This document shows positions 1-5,058 of a stretch of 9,190 bases of DNA, one piece after another. The stretch is from Patescibacteria group bacterium (GTDB lineage: Bacteria > Patescibacteriota > Microgenomatia > Daviesbacterales > UBA10151). The translations under genes and the position numbers were made by a program. The stretch is from positions 1 through 9,190 of the forward strand of contig JAHIUE010000036.1 in the NCBI GenBank assembly GCA_018817205.1. The letters run 5' to 3'. A model generated the notes under the pieces. That model saw nothing but the letters and a program-made list of their open reading frames with translations, was not told the origin of the DNA and ran no database searches. Each line of letters begins with the position of its first letter. The first letter of the stretch is position 1.

Positions 1-1
1 A

Positions 2-601
2 GTAGATACGGGAGGTGCCCAAACAGACGGAACAGATGCAATTCTGTTTTATGATTCGTCCAGGCTTAGCATTACTTCTACCTCAATTACTTCCAACGCT
101 TCTACTTATGCTGATTTTCCTGGGAATAATGTGGATGAGTCTGCAGGTAAAATTACCATATCCGGTCTTGCTTCTGTGTCAACTCCTTTTTCCGGCAGAG
201 GTACGCTGGCTACCTTAAATTTTACAGTCAAACCCACTGCACCGACAGGCGTTACTCAAATCAAATTTGATTTTGATCCTTACAATAAATCCAAGACTAC
301 GGATTCTAATATAGTTGAACGCAACACCATTGCCGATGTGCTTAATTCCGTTATTAATGGCAGTTACACGATTGGCACGGGCGCCTGTGCAGGTGTAACT
401 CCGACTCCCACCCCCGGTGGAGGAAGAGGAGGCCCGGGAGGTTATGCTACTCCATCGGCTTCAGTCTCGCCGACACCAACACAAAACACAATTGACGCGG
501 CAGTAGGAGGGGAAACAGGTACACCGGAGCTTACCTCAACTCTGGCTATTTTAGGCGGGGTTTTGATTATTTTGGGAATTTTAGGCTTGGCGCTACTTTG
601 A
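2..601 (+). CDS. Cohesin-like surface protein with Thr-Pro linker and C-terminal membrane anchor (5' end missing)
   Basis: The frame is open from the window edge, so the start lies outside; 199 residues are visible. Visible residues 1-125 read like the second half of a cohesin-type beta-sandwich: a strand with AILFYDSSRLSI (13-24), a GKITISGLA strand (49-57), then the typical GRGTLATLNFTVK (65-77) and a TQIKFDF strand (85-91). Residues 132-175 form a low-complexity linker with TPTPTP, a Gly-rich patch and SPTPT. Residues 178-199 are a hydrophobic C-terminal helix with no basic tail and no LPXTG motif. This suggests an extracellular carbohydrate- or protein-binding module tethered to the membrane by its C-terminus. 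A cohesin-dockerin partnership is only a family-level analogy; no dockerin is visible here. The stop TGA shares bases with the ATG of the recombinase, so the two are probably translationally coupled. An internal ATG at 131 is not a credible start because it would cut the beta-sandwich. Confidence 0.72.
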   Translation, partial: VDTGGAQTDGTDAILFYDSSRLSITSTSITSNASTYADFPGNNVDESAGKITISGLASVSTPFSGRGTLATLNFTVKPTAPTGVTQIKFDFDPYNKSKTTDSNIVERNTIADVLNSVINGSYTIGTGACAGVTPTPTPGGGRGGPGGYATPSASVSPTPTQNTIDAAVGGETGTPELTSTLAILGGVLIILGILGLALL

Positions 602-1518
602 TGAATTTATCTTCTCTTATTACGGATTTTCTGGAATACCTTGAACTGGAGAGAAATGCCTCGCAGTTGACAATCCGCAACTATGACCATTATTTGAAAA
701 GATTTCTGGAGTTTGCCGGGGATATTGACCCCAAAGATATTGATTTGAATTTGATTAGAAAATACAGGCTTTTTCTTTCCCGCTGGAGCGATCCTGTTAC
801 CAAAGGTTCCCTTAAAAGGATTACCCAGAATTATTTTATGATAGCCTTGCGGGCTTTTTTAAGATATTTGGCTAGAATTGATGTGGCAACGCTTTCTCCC
901 GAGAAAGTTGAGCTTGGGGAAAATGAGCCCAGACCTCTTAAAGTTCTGAATGAGGTTAACCTTAAAGCTTTGCTGGAATCTCCGGACACAAGTGAAAAAA
1001 GCGGCTTAAGAGACAGGGCGATTTTGGAAATGCTTTTTTCAACAGGACTACGGGTGTCGGAACTGGCGCACTTGAATCGCGATACCATTAATCTGGGAAG
1101 ACGTGAATTCGGAATTATCGGTAAAGGAGGCAAAGAGCGGGTGGTATTTATTTCCGAAACTGCCGCTTCCGCTTTGGAACAATATTTGCAAGCAAGAAAA
1201 GATAGTTTTAAACCTCTATTTATCCGTTTTCAGGGTACACAAAATCCTTTGGATAACGGAGAAGCCATGAGATTGACAACGCGTTCAATTGAAAGAATAG
1301 TTGAAAAATATGTCAAAAAGCTCGGCCTGTCAGTTAAAGCTACTCCGCATACACTGCGGCATTCTTTTGCAACGGATTTGTTAATAAATGGGGCGGACAT
1401 ACGCAGTGTTCAAGAAATGCTTGGGCATAGCAATATTTCTACCACTCAAATTTATACCCATGTCACTAATGCACACCTTAAAGATGTGCATAAGGCTTTC
1501 CATTCAGGTAACAAATAG
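601..1518 (+). CDS. xer: Tyrosine recombinase, XerC/XerD family
   Basis: A site-specific DNA recombinase of 305 residues, close to the usual Xer length. Residues 1-95 are the SAM-like core-binding domain (LITDFLEYLELERNASQLTI at 6-25 is typical). The catalytic domain carries the full set: Arg151 in STGLRVSEL, Lys175 in GKGGKER, His250-x-x-Arg253 in HTLRHSFATDLL, His276 in LGHSNISTTQIYTHV and nucleophile Tyr285. All residues needed for strand cleavage are present, so the enzyme should be active. The likely role is chromosome dimer resolution at a dif site; XerC and XerD cannot be told apart from sequence alone, and an integrase role is possible. ATG at 601 is chosen because it overlaps the preceding stop (TGATG); a TTG at 598 would add one residue. 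No Shine-Dalgarno is visible, which fits translational coupling. The stop lies 2 bases from the stop of the convergent gene, with no terminator between them. Confidence 0.93.
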   Translation: MNLSSLITDFLEYLELERNASQLTIRNYDHYLKRFLEFAGDIDPKDIDLNLIRKYRLFLSRWSDPVTKGSLKRITQNYFMIALRAFLRYLARIDVATLSPEKVELGENEPRPLKVLNEVNLKALLESPDTSEKSGLRDRAILEMLFSTGLRVSELAHLNRDTINLGRREFGIIGKGGKERVVFISETAASALEQYLQARKDSFKPLFIRFQGTQNPLDNGEAMRLTTRSIERIVEKYVKKLGLSVKATPHTLRHSFATDLLINGADIRSVQEMLGHSNISTTQIYTHVTNAHLKDVHKAFHSGNK

Positions 1519-1520
1519 GT

Positions 1521-1880
1521 TTATTTCAATCTTAATTTACCCAAGTCCTTAAACACGGAAGTAAGAACAGTTCCTACGACCGAAAGCACGATTGCTCCTA
1601 AGATTGCCGGCATCCAGCCATCAATCGTTAATCCTTTGACTACTGCCGCAACTATGAATAAGACCACCGCATTGACCACAAAGGCAAACAGCCCCAATGT
1701 GACTACGGTTATCGGTTTTGTTATAAAGTTTAAGACCGGTTTAATAAAAGTATTGACTACTCCCAAGACTATACTGGCTAGAACTGCTGATTGGAGGTCA
1801 GCAACATGGAAACCGGGTACGATGTAGGCTGTGGCAAGTAGCGCCATCGCATTTAGAATCAGTGCTACAACAATTTGCAA
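1521..1880 (-). CDS. YvlD-like / phage holin family 4 four-helix membrane protein
   Basis: A 119-residue integral membrane protein with four hydrophobic stretches (about 2-22, 30-50, 57-80 and 92-110) and the family's core segment NTFIKPVLNFITKPITVVTL (43-62), followed by GLFAFVVNAVVLF. This pattern matches the YvlD/DUF360 group, also named mycobacterial 4-TMS phage holin superfamily IV. In spite of that name there is no sign of a prophage or endolysin here, and the biochemical role of the family is unknown. The start is TTG at 1880-1878: a perfect AGGAGG ends 8 bases upstream, whereas a longer reading from GTG at 1889 would place the start codon inside the Shine-Dalgarno itself. The gene has its own promoter in the divergent region and converges on the recombinase gene. 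Confidence 0.82.
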   Translation of the reverse strand: MQIVVALILNAMALLATAYIVPGFHVADLQSAVLASIVLGVVNTFIKPVLNFITKPITVVTLGLFAFVVNAVVLFIVAAVVKGLTIDGWMPAILGAIVLSVVGTVLTSVFKDLGKLRLK

Positions 1881-1884
1881 ATTT

Positions 1885-1896
1885 ATCACCTCCTTT
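1885..1896 (-). promoter_or_regulatory. Very strong Shine-Dalgarno of the YvlD-like gene
   Basis: The minus strand reads AAAGGAGGTGAT, a 12-base perfect complement to the conserved 3' tail of bacterial 16S rRNA (ATCACCTCCTTT). Its AGGAGG core is 8 bases from TTG at 1880, an ideal spacing, and this decides the start of the gene. Most other starts in the window have no such site. Confidence 0.85.
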
Positions 1897-1905
1897 CGTA
1901 TCTAT

Positions 1906-1929
1906 AACTTATTATTGAAATAATAAGTT
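1906..1929. repeat. Perfect 10-bp inverted repeat in the divergent promoter region
   Basis: AACTTATTAT (1906-1915), spacer TGAA, then ATAATAAGTT (1920-1929): both arms match perfectly. It lies between two divergently transcribed membrane-protein genes and covers the -10 box and spacer of the minus-strand promoter. It is therefore more likely a repressor operator than a terminator, since no gene ends here. The stem is A/T-only, so part of the symmetry could be chance in AT-rich promoter DNA. Confidence 0.55.
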
Positions 1930-1940
1930 GAGGTTGTCAA
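1911..1940 (-). promoter_or_regulatory. Sigma70-type promoter of the YvlD-like gene
   Basis: On the minus strand a consensus -35 box TTGACA (1940-1935) is followed after 18 bases by AATAAT (1916-1911), 5 of 6 to TATAAT. Transcription would start near 1904, leaving a leader of about 24 bases that contains the strong Shine-Dalgarno. The -10 box lies almost entirely inside the left arm of the inverted repeat at 1906-1929. Confidence 0.6.
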
Positions 1941-1955
1941 TAGATCTGTTAAACT
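1928..1955 (+). promoter_or_regulatory. Possible promoter of the VTT-like / P-ATPase unit
   Basis: TTGAGG (1928-1933) and TAAACT (1950-1955) with a 16-base spacer are the best plus-strand pair I find; each matches 4 of 6 consensus bases. Transcription would start at about 1961-1962, at the ATG itself, giving a leaderless mRNA. This fits the lack of a usable Shine-Dalgarno: AAAGAG touches the ATG with no spacing. Weak evidence. Confidence 0.22.
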
Positions 1956-1961
1956 AAAGAG

Positions 1962-2516
1962 ATGGATATAAGATTAAGAAAGCTTATTTTAAAGACAGCT
2001 GTGTTTGTTTTCAGCTTAAGTTTGGCTTGGTGGCTTGTTAAGGGCGGTTATTTAAACAATTTGATACTCGCGGTTTTGCCTTTAAAGTTTGTAGCGGAAT
2101 TTTTGGCAGGGATGCTTTACGTATCATTTTTAACTGCCCCTATATCTATTGCCATGCTTTTGGTTTTGGCAGATGCCAATAACCCAATTCTCACCGCCCT
2201 TTTGGCAGGATTTGGTGCGGCATTTGCAGATTTGGTAATAGTTAAATTCTTTAAAGAAAAATTGTCAAAAGACGTTGATTTAATCTCTCGTCAGTTGCGG
2301 CTTAAAAAAGCAAATGATTTCTTAATAAAATGGAAACTTGATTTTCTTACTCCTCTTATCGGAGCGATAATTGTGGCTTCTCCCCTACCTGATGAATTAG
2401 GATTAATGCTTTTGGGTGCGTCGAAATTAACCTACCCGCAAATTGCGGTTTTGACTTATATTTTAAATACTGCCGGAATACTTTTGATAGTAGTTCCGGC
2501 AAACCTACTTTTATGA
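1962..2516 (+). CDS. Polytopic membrane protein, possibly VTT/DedA-like
   Basis: A 184-residue membrane protein with about five or six hydrophobic segments (roughly 9-26, 34-57, 59-72, 75-97, 129-152 and 158-183) and a basic cytoplasmic loop at 98-127 (KFFKEKLSKD, RLKKAND). The second half has SPLPDELGLMLLGASKLTYP (140-159) and then a hydrophobic helix with a central Gly. This resembles the C-terminal half of VTT-domain (DedA/SNARE-associated) proteins, where a Pro-rich re-entrant loop precedes a Gly-rich helix. The resemblance is by eye and partial, so the family is uncertain. The start ATG has no proper Shine-Dalgarno. The stop overlaps the ATG of the P-type ATPase (ATGA), implying co-translation and perhaps a shared role in ion or lipid handling at the membrane. 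It could instead be an unrelated CPR-specific membrane protein. Confidence 0.6.
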   Translation: MDIRLRKLILKTAVFVFSLSLAWWLVKGGYLNNLILAVLPLKFVAEFLAGMLYVSFLTAPISIAMLLVLADANNPILTALLAGFGAAFADLVIVKFFKEKLSKDVDLISRQLRLKKANDFLIKWKLDFLTPLIGAIIVASPLPDELGLMLLGASKLTYPQIAVLTYILNTAGILLIVVPANLLL

Positions 2517-4825
2517 TAACTGGACTCACGCGAAATCAGGCACAGGAAGCTTTAAAAAAATACGGCCCGAATGCCTTGCCGCAAAAAGGCAATGCGTCTA
2601 CCGCAAAGGTGCTCTTTAGGCAGTTTAATAATCCGCTTTCGTTTCTGCTGATTGCCGCAACCATTCTGTCTTTTGTTATCGGTGACAAACTGGACAGTTT
2701 TTTGATCGGGGCGATACTTATCTTTAATGCGGGTTTGGGTTTTTGGCAGGAATATAAAGCCTCTAAAGAAATGGAAGCTTTGCGAAAATTCCAGCTCGCC
2801 TTGGCCAGGGTTATTAGAGACGGCAAACAGATGGAAATTCCTTCAACGGAAATTGTGCCGGGTGATCTGGTCATCCTTGAACCTGGAGACATGATTCCCG
2901 CAGACGGTAAGATTTTGGAAAGCTACTCCCTTCTGGTAAACGAGTCTGCCTTAACAGGTGAATCTTTGCCCGTTATGAAATCAACCAAGGAGGATGAGAA
3001 TCTGATATTTTTCGGGACTGCCGTTTCTTCGGGTCGGGGCAAGATTGAAGTTTTGCAAACGGGTTTAAGAACTAAATTTGGCACAATAGCCCAAAATTTG
3101 ACTCAAATAGAAGCGGAAAAAACGCCTCTTGAAAAAGCCTTAAGTAGTCTAAGTCGCTGGGTCGGCATCTGGGCATTTGGTTTGGCGGCGGCGATTTTTA
3201 TTTTAAGGTATTTGCAGGGTTTTGAGGTTTCCCAAGTTCTTTTAGGTTCGGTTGCCTTCATGGTGGCAGTTGTGCCGGAAGGTTTGCCGGCGGTGTTAAC
3301 TCTGGTTCTAGCAATTGGGGTAAGGCGGATGTATAAAAAAAACGCGCTTGTCAGAAAAATGATAGCAGTTGAATCTTTGGGTGTAGCGACTGTGATCGTT
3401 ACCGATAAGACCGGAACACTTACCAAAAACGAGATGAAGGTGAAAAAGGTTAGTGTTGTGAAAGACAAAATCAAGGACTTGATTGCCTGCGCAGTTTACT
3501 GCAATAGCGCTAATTTGATACTCAAAGAAGATGGCGGCGGCTTTGATGTCTTGGGAGATTTCACCGAAGGAGCTTTGCTTCTTTGGGCAAAAGAGAAAGG
3601 TGTTGATATAGACTTAGAGAGAAAAGAAGGCAAATTGCTTGAAGAAATTCCCTTTAATCTGGAAAGCAGGAAAATGACTGTTTTTTGGGAAAAAGCAGGT
3701 AGAAAAACGGCTTTTACCAAAGGGGCGCCGGAGGTAGTAATTTTGGAGTCAAAACTGTCGGAAAGCCAGCGCCAAAAATGGGATTTGGAATATCAAAAAA
3801 TGGCCAAAAAGGGACTTCGGGTCTTGGCATTTTCCAAAGACAGAGAATTTCTGGGTTTGATCGGGATAGCTGACGAAGTAAGAGAAGAGGTAAAAGAAGC
3901 CATCAGATTATCAGAGCAGGCAGGGATTAAAGTGGTAATGGTGACCGGAGATAATGAATTGACTGCCAAGGCGGTAGGCGAAGAGATAGGACTACTGCAG
4001 TCCGGGGATGAAATTTTAACAGGAGCGCAACTTAATGAACTGGCTGAAGAAGATTTAATTAAAAGGATCGGCAAAATAAAAATCTTTGCCAGGATCACTC
4101 CAAACGACAAGTTAAGGATTGTTAAAACTTACCAGAAATTGGGAGAGGTAGTGGCGGTAACCGGGGATGGGGTGAATGACGTGTTGGCCCTCAAGCAGGC
4201 CGAGGTGGGTGTGGCTATGGGTAAAATCGGCACGGATGTGTCAAAAGAGGCTTCGGATATAGTACTCCTTGATGATAATTTCGCAACTTTAGTTACGGCA
4301 GTTGAACAAGGCAGGCTGATCTACAGTAATATTTTGAAGGTGGTTAAATTTTTACTGACCGGAAATTTATCGGAAGCGCTGCTAATTGGTTTGGCGGTAG
4401 TTGCCGGTTCACCCACTCCCCTTTTGCCGGCCCAGATTCTCTGGATTAATTTTGTGACGGACGGGTTTCCGGCATTGTCTTTGGGATTCGACAGCCCTTC
4501 AGGGCAAATTATGAGAAATCCTCCCCGGCGAAACTCTTCTTTTTTAAGTAAAGAAACCGTAAAATTTCTGATTTCGGGAGGGGTAATCATTGCATCAATA
4601 TGTCTTGCTGTATTTTATTTAAGCTTGTATTTCTTTGGGTTGCAAACAGCCAGAAGCGCGGTTTTTACGGCCATGGTAGTTTGCCAAATGGTTTTGCCGT
4701 TTATAATGAGGCGTCACCATAGTATCCTTTCCAATAAGAAACTGGTAGCTTCGGTTGTTTTGGTCCTTATAATGCAGGTTTTAATCCTAACCCTTCCCCC
4801 GCTCAGGACTCTATTTAAGATATAA
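2513..4825 (+). CDS. Type II (Ca2+-type) P-type ATPase, compact form without the last helix
   Basis: An ATP-driven cation pump of 770 residues. Motifs in order: actuator TGES (148-151), M4 PEGLP (255-259), phosphorylation site DKTGTLT (Asp298), KGAPE in the nucleotide domain (403-407), MVTGD (476-480) and the hinge TGDGVND (550-556). Ion-binding positions match SERCA: Glu256 (M4), Asn618 and Glu621 in GNLSEAL (M5), Asn646, Thr649 and Asp650 in NFVTDG (M6). This points to Ca2+ export, though Mn2+ or another cation is not excluded. The M8 region has CQMVLPF, without an obvious acidic residue at the Glu908-like position. The protein is shorter than usual bacterial relatives (about 880-900): the N-terminus starts directly at the cation-ATPase N domain, the nucleotide domain is small, and after M6 only three hydrophobic segments follow (about 682-706, 711-727, 733-757), so M10 seems absent. 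I see no frameshifted continuation past the stop. It overlaps the upstream VTT-like gene by 4 bases. Confidence 0.95.
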   Translation: MITGLTRNQAQEALKKYGPNALPQKGNASTAKVLFRQFNNPLSFLLIAATILSFVIGDKLDSFLIGAILIFNAGLGFWQEYKASKEMEALRKFQLALARVIRDGKQMEIPSTEIVPGDLVILEPGDMIPADGKILESYSLLVNESALTGESLPVMKSTKEDENLIFFGTAVSSGRGKIEVLQTGLRTKFGTIAQNLTQIEAEKTPLEKALSSLSRWVGIWAFGLAAAIFILRYLQGFEVSQVLLGSVAFMVAVVPEGLPAVLTLVLAIGVRRMYKKNALVRKMIAVESLGVATVIVTDKTGTLTKNEMKVKKVSVVKDKIKDLIACAVYCNSANLILKEDGGGFDVLGDFTEGALLLWAKEKGVDIDLERKEGKLLEEIPFNLESRKMTVFWEKAGRKTAFTKGAPEVVILESKLSESQRQKWDLEYQKMAKKGLRVLAFSKDREFLGLIGIADEVREEVKEAIRLSEQAGIKVVMVTGDNELTAKAVGEEIGLLQSGDEILTGAQLNELAEEDLIKRIGKIKIFARITPNDKLRIVKTYQKLGEVVAVTGDGVNDVLALKQAEVGVAMGKIGTDVSKEASDIVLLDDNFATLVTAVEQGRLIYSNILKVVKFLLTGNLSEALLIGLAVVAGSPTPLLPAQILWINFVTDGFPALSLGFDSPSGQIMRNPPRRNSSFLSKETVKFLISGGVIIASICLAVFYLSLYFFGLQTARSAVFTAMVVCQMVLPFIMRRHHSILSNKKLVASVVLVLIMQVLILTLPPLRTLFKI

Positions 4826-4834
4826 CTTAACAGA

Positions 4835-5044
4835 TTATATGGGTTTGCCGGCAAGGCCGTAGTACATGAGGTCTTTTGCAAAACCAACAGCCTGGATAGG
4901 CCAGGTGAGGATTACGCTGTAAAAGCCGGGTGACAGGAAAGATAAAGTCGGCCAGCGGTAATAAACTGCAAAAGAGATTGCAAAAACAAAACCTAGCATG
5001 AAGTAAATAATAGCTATAGTAGATATCAATTTTTCTTTGGACAT
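4835..5044 (-). CDS. Small membrane protein downstream of gyrA
   Basis: A 69-residue protein that I do not recognise. It has a short basic start (MSKEK), one clear membrane helix at about 6-28 ending in YYRW, and a second moderately hydrophobic stretch at about 35-60 (FLSPGFYSVILTWPIQAVGF), then a short polar tail. I chose ATG at 5044, 14 bases after the gyrA stop, with a weak GGA 6 bases upstream. A longer reading from TTG at 5080 would run into gyrA and has no ribosome binding site. Same strand and tight spacing make cotranscription with gyrA likely. Its 3' end is 9 bases from the stop of the convergent P-ATPase, with no visible terminator. The composition (Trp, Tyr, Pro-rich loops) looks like a real membrane protein, but the function is unknown. 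Confidence 0.62.
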   Translation of the reverse strand: MSKEKLISTIAIIYFMLGFVFAISFAVYYRWPTLSFLSPGFYSVILTWPIQAVGFAKDLMYYGLAGKPI

Positions 5045-5058
5045 CTTTAATCCAGTCC

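Noticed and set aside
1521..1880. Holin-family name suggesting a prophage remnant next to an integrase-like gene.
   Set aside because: The YvlD/holin-IV family is widespread as a chromosomal gene, no other phage genes are present, and the recombinase looks like a housekeeping Xer protein.
1885..1899. Plus-strand ATCACCTCCTTTCG looks like the 3' end of a 16S rRNA gene.
   Set aside because: It is only the complement of a perfect Shine-Dalgarno; no rRNA sequence precedes it and both flanks are explained by genes.
4485..4506. GCCCTTCAGGGC hairpin in the P-ATPase gene as an internal terminator.
   Set aside because: Short stem without a following T-run, within coding sequence after M6.
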